Of a stretch of DNA of 64,000 nt, positions 17,267 to 24,251 are shown one piece after another (the stretch's first letter is position 1; the number at the start of each line of letters is the position of its first letter). This DNA is from Pyxidicoccus parkwaysis (lineage in GTDB: Bacteria > Myxococcota > Myxococcia > Myxococcales > Myxococcaceae). Under the pieces are notes generated by a model. It made no database searches, was not told the DNA's origin, and was given only the letters and a program-made list of their open reading frames with translations. The position numbers and the translations under genes were made by a program. The stretch lies in the NCBI RefSeq assembly GCF_017301735.1, contig NZ_CP071090.1:5260001-5324000 (forward strand). The letters are read 5' to 3'.

Positions 17267-18676
17267 TCAGTTCAACGACGTGGGGGAAGACACGCTGTTT
17301 CGAGCCCCCGAAGCCGGCATGAGAATCCGCCGCTCCGTCTTGCCATGCATGTCGGGTACCACCGCGAGCACCGGCAGCGTCAGGCGCTCGCGCACCTCGG
17401 CGCCGTCGCGCAGGCTGTCATCGCGCATCTCCAGCACCGCGCCGGTGAGGACGCCCAGGCCCAGGGCCACGAGCAGCGCAATCATCATCCCCGTCATCCG
17501 GTCCGGCCGGGCCGGAATCGCCGGCACGCCGGCCGGGGAGATGACGTTGAAGAGGCTCTTGGCGCTCTTGGCCTCCAGCTCCTGCGCCAGCTCGGCCTCC
17601 ACCTTGCGGCTCACCACGCTCTGGTACTTGGTGCGGGTGATTTCGTAGTCGCGGTTCATCACCGCCAGCTCGTGCGCCCAGCGCGGGGTGTTGTTCAGCC
17701 GCGCCTGGTAGGACTCGGCCTGCTGCTGCAGGTCCACAATCTCCTTCTGGATGGACTCGATGAGCTGGGCCACCCGGGTGCGCTCGGCGCGCTCGGCCCA
17801 CAGCCGGCCTTCGGCCTCCTTGCGCTTGGCGGTGAGGTTGTCGAGCTCGCTCGTCAGCCGCTTGATTTCAGGGTGGTCCTCCGTCCACTGCGTGCGGGCC
17901 TGGACCAGGGCGCGGGTGACGCCGTTCTCCGCGGCCTCGAGCCGGCCGGCATCGCTGTCCACCGCGTTGCGGGCGCGGGCCAGGTCCGAGCGGCGGGCCT
18001 CGGCCACGCGCAGCTCCTCGGACTTGGTCTGCATGAGCTGCGACACGCGCTCCAGGCCGCGCATGTTCATCTCCATCTGCTCGGGCAGCTCACCCAGGTG
18101 GTCCACCTTGAACTGGGCAATCTTGCGCTCCCAGGACGACACGGCCGTGCCGAGGCTGCCCATCTCCTGATTGAACAAGTCCGTGGCGCGCGCGGCCTGC
18201 GTCTGGCGAATCTTCAGCGTCTCCGCGGAGAAGATGTCCGGCAGCCGGTTGGCCACCTGCGCGGCGACCTGCGGGTCGCGGTTGGCGTAGGTGAGCTCGA
18301 AGGCCGTGTCGCCCTCCACGCGCACCGTGAGGTCCTTGCGCATCTGCGCGACAGCGGACTCCATGCCCTTCTCGGACACGATGTCCGGATAGAGGTTCAT
18401 CTCCTCGATGGCCTTCTGGAGCACGGGGCGGGCCAGCAGCTCCTGCCTCACGGTGAGCAGCCGCTGTTCGATGAGCTCGCTCACCGTGCGCTGCACCATC
18501 TCCTCGCCCGGCCGCTGCGGCTCCACGCGGACCACCACCGACGCTTCGTACATGCTCGGCCGGGTCATCACGATGGCCGCGCCCACCGCGAAGACCGCTG
18601 CTGCAATGGCTCCCACCAAGGCCTTGCGGCGCCACAGGGCAGCCAGCAGCTGGTCCGCCGTCATCCCTCGCTCCAT
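17267..18676 (-). CDS. exoC: ExoC-like Wzz/Wzc-type chain-length protein and kinase activator
   Basis: 469 residues. A TM helix near the N terminus (LVGAIAAAVFAVGAAIV), a long periplasmic coiled-coil region, and a second TM segment (MIALLVALGLGVLTGAVL) preceded by the Pro-rich box VPAIPARPDRM: the Wzz architecture. It lacks the kinase domain, which is the separate exoD. The start at 18676 (MERGMTADQ) has GGAGGAG 6 nt upstream; an earlier ATG at 18694 is possible. The gap from exoB is 32 nt. It works at the inner membrane with the Wza-like exporter ExoA. Confidence 0.87.
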   Translation of the reverse strand: MERGMTADQLLAALWRRKALVGAIAAAVFAVGAAIVMTRPSMYEASVVVRVEPQRPGEEMVQRTVSELIEQRLLTVRQELLARPVLQKAIEEMNLYPDIVSEKGMESAVAQMRKDLTVRVEGDTAFELTYANRDPQVAAQVANRLPDIFSAETLKIRQTQAARATDLFNQEMGSLGTAVSSWERKIAQFKVDHLGELPEQMEMNMRGLERVSQLMQTKSEELRVAEARRSDLARARNAVDSDAGRLEAAENGVTRALVQARTQWTEDHPEIKRLTSELDNLTAKRKEAEGRLWAERAERTRVAQLIESIQKEIVDLQQQAESYQARLNNTPRWAHELAVMNRDYEITRTKYQSVVSRKVEAELAQELEAKSAKSLFNVISPAGVPAIPARPDRMTGMMIALLVALGLGVLTGAVLEMRDDSLRDGAEVRERLTLPVLAVVPDMHGKTERRILMPASGARNSVSSPTSLN

Positions 18677-18708
18677 GTTCCGCTCCTCCTCCATCCCTCT
18701 CGCTGTTG

Positions 18709-19857
18709 CTACCAAGGCGACACCACCAGTCGGACGGCGAAGACATTGCGCGTCAGGTCTCCCGCGCCCGCCGCCTCCGCCACGCCGACCTGAGCAATCC
18801 GGTCCACCGCACCCTGCGCCGACACCTGCCGGTTGATGCGGTACTCCACCCCACCACTCAACGCGTACCCCTGAGACACCGTGGGCGAGCCACGGAAGAC
18901 ACCCCACTCCAGGTCCGGCGCCCGTCCGTTGCGGAAGAAGCTGGCCGCACCGAAGGCGTTGAACCGATGCGTGAAGCGGCGCGCCACCACCAACGACGCG
19001 TAGTCCGCCCACACCGCGTTGGCGAAGCCGCTCGCGCCCACCAGGTCGTGGCCCGCGGCCACGCCCACGTCGAGCATCTCGCCCTCGCGCATCAACTCCA
19101 CAGTCACGCGCGGCACCCAGCCGCTCGGCACACCGTTGGGCCCCGAGTAGTGCACCGGGCCCGTGCGCACCGTCAGCGTGGTGGGCCGGGTCAGCCGGTA
19201 ACGGATGCCCGCCGCCACGCCGTGCGCCTGCGCCCAGTCCCCCACATAGAGGAAGCCCTGGTAGCGGTACTCCAGGCCCAGGCTGAGCCGCCGCGTCTGG
19301 CGATACCAGGCCTCCACCGACGGGGTGTGCGCGTAGCCCGCCCGCTGCCCCGCCTCGAGGATGCGCACCGTCTCGAACTTGTAGCCGGCGCGCACGTCCA
19401 GCCGCTCCGTGGCGCGCCCGGTGACGGCCAGGGTCGCCTGGGTGAAGAACGTGGGCGACGTGGAGCGCGCCAGTCCGTCACGCGGCAGCGAGGTGGGGTC
19501 CGTCACGCGGAACACCCGGACGGCCGAGTCCACCTTCAGCCGGCGCGTCAGGATGTGATGCGCCTCCAGCCCCGCGCGGTGGTCCAGCGTCGTCTTGCCG
19601 GAGCCGTGCCGCATGAGGAGGTCCGCCGCGTAGAAGCCGTCCAGCTTCAGCCGCCCGTCTCCACCCTCCACACCCAGCCGCGGAGACAGCTTCGTCATCA
19701 GCTGACCGCCGGCCACGCCGTCACCCAGGCGCAGGTCGTCGTCGTAACGCTCCTCGGCCGTGAGCCGAAGCCTCGGCTCCCACACCGTGGCCGCCCGCGC
19801 GACCGGCGCGGCGAGCATCAGGCCCGTGAGCAGCCATCTCTTCCAGTTGCCCTTCAC
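18709..19857 (-). CDS. exoB: ExoB-like outer-membrane beta-barrel protein
   Basis: 382 residues starting at GTG with GGAGGG upstream. The start is fixed by a classic signal peptide (KGNWKRWLLTGLMLAAP...ARA, cleavage near residue 22). The rest is alternating amphipathic beta strands ending in an aromatic/Trp-type C terminus (LVVSPW), as for outer-membrane barrels (OMP_b-brl / DUF560-like). It lies between exoA and exoC. In the M. xanthus exo model it is an outer-membrane partner of the export complex. A GTG overlapping the exoA stop (GTGA at 19926-19923) lies upstream in frame but would put 23 residues before the signal peptide. Confidence 0.8.
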   Translation of the reverse strand: MKGNWKRWLLTGLMLAAPVARAATVWEPRLRLTAEERYDDDLRLGDGVAGGQLMTKLSPRLGVEGGDGRLKLDGFYAADLLMRHGSGKTTLDHRAGLEAHHILTRRLKVDSAVRVFRVTDPTSLPRDGLARSTSPTFFTQATLAVTGRATERLDVRAGYKFETVRILEAGQRAGYAHTPSVEAWYRQTRRLSLGLEYRYQGFLYVGDWAQAHGVAAGIRYRLTRPTTLTVRTGPVHYSGPNGVPSGWVPRVTVELMREGEMLDVGVAAGHDLVGASGFANAVWADYASLVVARRFTHRFNAFGAASFFRNGRAPDLEWGVFRGSPTVSQGYALSGGVEYRINRQVSAQGAVDRIAQVGVAEAAGAGDLTRNVFAVRLVVSPW

Positions 19858-19922
19858 CGTCGCCCTCCGTCCCTCACGCCACCCCACATGCCCAACCACC
19901 ACGCCCCGACTGCGGAAGCCCT

Positions 19923-20495
19923 TCACGGCACGACGATGGTGTCACCCGGCCGGAGGATGAGCTCCTGGCCGCCGTCGGGCGAAATCAGGTCGCTGTAGCG
20001 CACCGGAATCTGGCTGCCGTTGGTGTCGGTGCGGATGACGACGATGCCGTCCGAGTTGGCGAAGTCCGTGAAGCCGCCCGCCAGTGCAATCGCCTGCAGC
20101 AGGGACACGCGGCCGCGGAGCGGATACGCGCCGGGGTTGTGCACCTCGCCGGTGACGAACACGCGGCTGCTGTTCACCTCGCGGACAATCACCGTCACGC
20201 GAGGCTCCTGCACATACGGCTGCAGGCTGTGCTTCAGCGCCTCGGCCAGTTCCGTGGGCGTCTTGCCCGCGGCCTGCAGCTCGCCCACCATCGGCATGGA
20301 GATGAAGCCGTCGGGGCGGACCGGCAGCGTGCGGGACAGCTCGGGGTCCCTCCACACGGCGATGTCCAGCACGTCCTCACGGCCAATGCGGTAGGGCTGC
20401 TCCGAGTTGTCCACCTTCACACTCGGCTGATGCGCGCACCCCGCCAGGAGCATCACGCCCAACACCGTCCAGAACCCCGCGCTCGTCTTGCCCAT
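19923..20495 (-). CDS. exoA: ExoA-like Wza-type polysaccharide export lipoprotein
   Basis: 190 residues. The start is set at the ATG with GAGGGAGAG upstream, giving a lipoprotein signal with lipobox LAGC. The poly_export motif region is clear: YRIGREDVLDIAVWRDPEL, then a SLBB-type domain (VFVTGEVHNPGAYPLRG) and a C terminus LRPGDTIVVP. It is shorter than E. coli Wza (no C-terminal membrane helix), like other myxobacterial versions. It is the first gene of the operon and forms the outer-membrane export channel for the spore-coat polymer. A longer reading frame that begins at 20573 runs into the promoter and is not used. Confidence 0.88.
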   Translation of the reverse strand: MGKTSAGFWTVLGVMLLAGCAHQPSVKVDNSEQPYRIGREDVLDIAVWRDPELSRTLPVRPDGFISMPMVGELQAAGKTPTELAEALKHSLQPYVQEPRVTVIVREVNSSRVFVTGEVHNPGAYPLRGRVSLLQAIALAGGFTDFANSDGIVVIRTDTNGSQIPVRYSDLISPDGGQELILRPGDTIVVP

Positions 20496-20865
20496 CGTCT
20501 GCTCTCCCTCGCTGCGGATGTCTCGCACGTGGCGTTGAAGTCCAGTGCGCCACGCTTCCGGCGGCAGTCCCATAGCAGCGGCTGTGCCACGCGATGCGGA
20601 GAGGGAAAGTCCATGGATCGTCGTGGGTTACGCAGTGCCCCACCTGGAGAGGTCCCCGACGCCAGGAAATTTTTCCGGCATCGTACCAGCGTCCCATCCA
20701 GTGATTTCTGCAGGGGCGGGTCAGATCAGAGAAGAGGTTTACCCACCCCGAGCCACCCGCCTTCTCTTTCCACACGCGTGGTACGTGGCACGCGGATTGA
20801 TAACGAAGAGGGATGAGGCAACACGGTACACACAACGGGGGCCGGGGGGCCCGGGAGACAGGCGG
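20496..20865. other. Intergenic control region between exoA and the small membrane protein
   Basis: 370 bases with no convincing gene. It holds the exoA leader (about 68 nt), the sigma-54 promoter at 20575-20589, and presumably binding sites for the activators that switch exo on during development. The stretch is richer in A/T than its surroundings (for example GGAAATTTTTCC near 20670), as expected for a regulatory region. On the plus strand the start of the small membrane-protein gene has its ribosome site at the right end. Confidence 0.6.
20575..20589 (-). promoter_or_regulatory. Sigma-54 (-24/-12) promoter of the exo operon
   Basis: Read on the minus strand: TGGCAC, five bases (AGCCG), CTGCT. 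This matches the consensus TGGCAC-R-N4-TTGCW except for the first T of the -12 element. The predicted start is near 20563, leaving a 68-nt leader before the exoA ATG. The spacing is exact. It agrees with reports, as I recall them, that the NtrC-type activator Nla6 controls exo. Confidence 0.75.
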
Positions 20866-21066
20866 ATGAGGAAGGCGGCGGGTGCGGTGGCGGCGGCGTT
20901 CGCGATGGGCACGGGGGCCATGACGTTGATGGGCGTGGGCCTCGCTTCTCATCTGGAGGCCGCGGTGCTGGGAGTCGTGGGGCTGGGCCTGTATGCGAGC
21001 AGCGCGCTGCTCAGCGGCAAGGCGACGGCCACGGCTCCGGCGGGCGGCGTGCCGAAGCAGGCGTAG
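20866..21066 (+). CDS. Small hydrophobic membrane protein
   Basis: A 66-residue ORF with start MRKAAGAVAAAFAMG and two hydrophobic stretches (about 5-28 and 33-50), probably a two-TM or signal-plus-TM protein, ending in a polar Ala/Thr tail. GGGAGACAGG lies upstream of the ATG and a strong terminator follows, both supporting a real single-gene unit. No family is recognised. It is divergent from exoA. Confidence 0.6.
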   Translation: MRKAAGAVAAAFAMGTGAMTLMGVGLASHLEAAVLGVVGLGLYASSALLSGKATATAPAGGVPKQA

Positions 21067-21089
21067 ATTCTTCAGTCTCTTCAGGAGGA

Positions 21090-21130
21090 GGGGCCCGGTC
21101 TCTGAAGCAGAGGCTGGGCCCCTTGCTTTT
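21090..21130 (+). terminator. Rho-independent terminator after the small membrane protein gene
   Basis: A GC-rich stem starts GGGGCCCGGTCTCT and closes with AGAGGCTGGGCCCC around a GAAGC loop (21090-21122; one G-T pair). It is followed by TTGCTTTT. It lies 24 nt past the stop of the 66-residue ORF. Confidence 0.8.
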
Positions 21131-21237
21131 CAGCGCCCGCCTGGGCGTGGAGCGGCCAGGGGAGCATCGTGCGCCCCACAGGCCGTGAGCTGTACAGACT
21201 GAATGGGTGCTGCCTCCGGCACCGAGGAGAAGACGGC

Positions 21238-23277
21238 GTGAACGCGGACCTCCCCTCCCCTGCCCTCCCCCGCCTCGCCTTCGAATGGCCCCAGGGCCCG
21301 GACTTCCAGAAGGAGCTCCATCACGAGTGGCTCGTCACCAACGGACGCGGCGGCTTCGCATCCGGCACGCTGGTGGGCTGCAACACGCGCCGCTACCACG
21401 GCGTGTTCATTCCCAGCCTGGAGCAGCGCGGCCGTACGGTGCTGCTGGCCCGGATGGTGGAGCACGCGGACGTGGAAGGAAGGACCTGGCGGCTCGGCTC
21501 CGAGGAGCGCGCGGACGGCGCCATCCACGAGGACGGGGCGAAGCACCTGCGGAGCTTCCACCTCGAAGGGCTCATCCCTATCTGGGAGTACCAGCTCGGC
21601 CCGGCCCGGCTGCGGCGCAGGCTGGTGATGGTGCACGGCGAGAACACCGTCTTCATCGCGTGGGAGCACGTGTCCGGGCCGGAGGTCTCACTGCGCATCC
21701 GTCCCTTCCCGGTGGACCGCCCTCACGACAGGGCCATTGCCTCACACGCTCCGGAAGCCACCGTCATCCTCGAAGGCTCGCAGGTGGAGCTGCGCATCGG
21801 AGACGAGGCGCCACCCGTGCGCCTGCGCATGTATGGCCGACGCCCCGCGCCGTTCGTGGGACTGGAGGAGACCTCCGCCGCGCAGCTCTATCGCGTGGAG
21901 AAGGCGCGCGGCTACGAGCACACGGAGGTGCAGCACTCGCCGGGGTTCTTCGAGTGTCGACTGACACAGGGAGAGACGGTGGCCCTGGGCATCACCACGG
22001 AGACGTGGAGCTGCCTGGAGCGCGACCCGTCCGAGGTCTTCACGCTGGAGCAGGAGCGCGAGCGGCTGCTGCTCGGCCGTGCGCCCCTGGAGGCACGAGA
22101 CGGCGTGTCCGCGCGGCTGGTGCTCGCGGCGGACCAGTTCCTCATCACGCCGATGCGCACGGCGGACGATGCGTGGTCGCGCTCCCTGGGACAGGACGCG
22201 CGCAGCATCATCGCCGGCTACCACTGGTTCACGGACTGGGGCCGGGACACGATGATTTCGCTCGACGGCCTGACGCTGTGCACGGGCCGCTACCGCGAGG
22301 CGGAGGCCATCCTCCGCACCTTCCAGCACTATGTGCGCGACGGCCTCATCCCCAACTACTTCCCAGACGGGAAGAGCGAGGGCGTCTACCACACGGCCGA
22401 CGCGACGCTGTGGTTCTTCCACGCGGTGGACCGGTACCTGGAGCGCACACGGGACGAGGAGTTGCTGCGAGACCTCTTCCCCACGCTGCGCTCCATCATC
22501 GAGCACCACCAGCGCGGCACGCGCTTCAACATCGGCGTGGACCCGGAGGACGGCCTGCTGCGCCAGGGCGCGGAGGGCTACCAGCTCACGTGGATGGACG
22601 CGAAGGTGGACGGCTGGGTGGTGACGCCCCGGCGAGGCAAGGCGGTGGAGCTCAATGCGCTCTGGTTCAACGCCCTGCGGCTGATGGCCACCTGGGCGGA
22701 GCGGCTGGGGCACGACGCGCGGCCGTACCTCACGGCGGCGGAGAAGGCCTACGACAGCTTCAACCAGCGCTTCTGGAACGAGAAGCTCCAGTGCCTCTTC
22801 GACGTGGTGGACGGGGAGCACGTGAAGGAGGACGCGACCATCCGCCCCAACCAGGTGTTCGCCATCTCGCTCACGCATCCGGTGTTGCGCCGCGAGCACT
22901 GGGAGCCGGTGCTGGACGTGGTGCGCCGCGAGTTGGTGACGCCGGTGGGCCTGCGCAGCCTTTCGCCGGGGCACCCGGACTTCAAGGCGAACTACGACGG
23001 GGACCTGCGTGCTCGGGACGCGGCGTACCACCAGGGCACCGTGTGGGGCTGGCTCATCGGGCACTACGTGGACGCGGCGTTGAAGGTGAACCCGGACCTC
23101 CAGGCGGCGCACTCGCTGCTGCGAGGCATGGAAGAGCACCTGCTGCACGCGGGCATCGGGCAGATGAGCGAAATCTTCGACGCCACCGAGCCCTTCCAGC
23201 CGCGCGGCTGCATCGCCCAGGCGTGGAGCGTGGCGGAGGCCCTGCGCGTCTTCATGAAGACGCATGTGACGACGTGA
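21238..23277 (+). CDS. Glycogen debranching enzyme-type amylo-alpha-1,6-glucosidase
   Basis: 679 residues from the GTG with GGAGAAG upstream (the frame is open to 21169). The N-terminal GDE_N-like beta domain (WLVTNGRGGFASGT, TRRYHGVFI) is followed by the (alpha/alpha)6 catalytic barrel with WFTDWGRDTMISLDGL, the hallmark of the GDE_C/GH133 family, and later DAAYHQGTVWGWLIG. It hydrolyses alpha-1,6 branch points in glycogen or related glucans in the cytoplasm. No signal peptide. It ends 4 nt before the convergent immunity-like gene. Glycogen use during sporulation is a plausible context. Confidence 0.88.
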   Translation: MNADLPSPALPRLAFEWPQGPDFQKELHHEWLVTNGRGGFASGTLVGCNTRRYHGVFIPSLEQRGRTVLLARMVEHADVEGRTWRLGSEERADGAIHEDGAKHLRSFHLEGLIPIWEYQLGPARLRRRLVMVHGENTVFIAWEHVSGPEVSLRIRPFPVDRPHDRAIASHAPEATVILEGSQVELRIGDEAPPVRLRMYGRRPAPFVGLEETSAAQLYRVEKARGYEHTEVQHSPGFFECRLTQGETVALGITTETWSCLERDPSEVFTLEQERERLLLGRAPLEARDGVSARLVLAADQFLITPMRTADDAWSRSLGQDARSIIAGYHWFTDWGRDTMISLDGLTLCTGRYREAEAILRTFQHYVRDGLIPNYFPDGKSEGVYHTADATLWFFHAVDRYLERTRDEELLRDLFPTLRSIIEHHQRGTRFNIGVDPEDGLLRQGAEGYQLTWMDAKVDGWVVTPRRGKAVELNALWFNALRLMATWAERLGHDARPYLTAAEKAYDSFNQRFWNEKLQCLFDVVDGEHVKEDATIRPNQVFAISLTHPVLRREHWEPVLDVVRRELVTPVGLRSLSPGHPDFKANYDGDLRARDAAYHQGTVWGWLIGHYVDAALKVNPDLQAAHSLLRGMEEHLLHAGIGQMSEIFDATEPFQPRGCIAQAWSVAEALRVFMKTHVTT

Positions 23278-23281
23278 GGCG

Positions 23282-23761
23282 CTACTCGAGGTGGGCCTTC
23301 CGGCTGCGCAGCGTCGCATTACGCAAGAGGCTGCGCGCGGCGAGCACAGCGGCGACCGTGTTCTCCAGCGTGTGTACGGTGCGGCCATTCTCGTCCGTGA
23401 AGGTGTAGACGAGCTCGGGGGCGCGTTTGAGCACGGCGTCGGCGTGCTCGGGGCGCAGCCGCCAGTACTCGTCCGTTACGGCCTGCACGTCGTCATCCAA
23501 CTCCTCCAACAGGAAGTAGATGCGGCCCACGTCGAGCTCGGGAATGACTTCGCCGCCTTCTTTGTCCGGCAGCAACTCATGCTCCAGGATGTGGCGCAGG
23601 CGGGAGCCCTTCTCCGGCGCCACGACGTCGAGCAGGTCCGCCGCGAGGAAGAGGTAGTCCCCTCCATGGGGCAGCACCTCGCGCAAGCCGCCCGGGTTGG
23701 TGTCAGGCTCGAAGTCCACTTCGCTCGGGTCCAGTCCGAGGATTCGCAGGTCCATGGACAT
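23282..23761 (-). CDS. Putative immunity protein 2 (paralogue of the adjacent gene)
   Basis: 159 residues from the ATG that overlaps the upstream stop (TAATG). From its second Met on it aligns end to end with the next gene (157 residues), about three quarters identical by eye; the first 39 residues are the same, while the middle (about 40-115) diverges. It is acidic, has no signal peptide and no named family I recognise. It is the third gene of the toxin operon, in the position of an immunity protein. The divergent middle is what one expects if each copy guards against a different toxin variant. Confidence 0.65.
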   Translation of the reverse strand: MSMDLRILGLDPSEVDFEPDTNPGGLREVLPHGGDYLFLAADLLDVVAPEKGSRLRHILEHELLPDKEGGEVIPELDVGRIYFLLEELDDDVQAVTDEYWRLRPEHADAVLKRAPELVYTFTDENGRTVHTLENTVAAVLAARSLLRNATLRSRKAHLE

Positions 23762-24234
23762 TATTCGAGGAGGACCTTGCGGCCACGTACGGTCGCATCG
23801 TGCAGGACATTGCGCACGGTGAGCACGGCGGCGACGGTGTTCGCCAGCGTGTGCACGGTACGACCGTTCTCGTCCGTGAAGGTGTAGACGAGCTCGGGCG
23901 CGTGCTTGCACACGGTGTCTACGTGCTCGAGGCGCAGCCGCCAGTGCTCGTCCGCCACGGACTGCATGTCGTCCTCCAGGTCCTCCAGGAGGAAGTAGAT
24001 GCGGCCTACGTCGAGCCCCGGGATGACCTGTCCAGCAGTGTCGCCGGGCACCAGGTCGTGCTCCAGGAGGTGGCGCAAACGGGCTCCCTTCTCCGGCGCC
24101 ACGAGGTCGAGCAGCTCGGCTGCCAGGAAGAGGTAATCCCCACCATGGGGGAGCACCTCCCGCAGGCCACCCGGGTTGGTGTCGGGCTCGAAGTCCACTT
24201 CACTCGGGTCCAGTCCGAGGATTCGCAGGTCCAT
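23761..24234 (-). CDS. Putative immunity protein 1, next to the polymorphic toxin
   Basis: 157 residues, acidic and soluble, 17 nt after the stop of the large toxin gene and overlapping the start of its paralogue. The sequence (ILGLDPSEVDFEPDTN near the start, ELVYTFTDENGRTVHT near the end) belongs to no family I can name. The small size, low pI, tight coupling to a modular toxin and tandem duplication are typical of immunity proteins in polymorphic toxin systems. The function is inference from context. Confidence 0.68.
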   Translation of the reverse strand: MDLRILGLDPSEVDFEPDTNPGGLREVLPHGGDYLFLAAELLDLVAPEKGARLRHLLEHDLVPGDTAGQVIPGLDVGRIYFLLEDLEDDMQSVADEHWRLRLEHVDTVCKHAPELVYTFTDENGRTVHTLANTVAAVLTVRNVLHDATVRGRKVLLE

Positions 24235-24251
24235 GGGCGTGTCGTCGTCCG

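Noticed and set aside
20786..20800. Sigma-54-like sequence on the plus strand (TGGCAC-N5-TTGA) ahead of the small membrane protein gene
   Set aside because: The -24 element is good but the -12 element lacks the essential GC dinucleotide, so it is more likely chance or a weak remnant.
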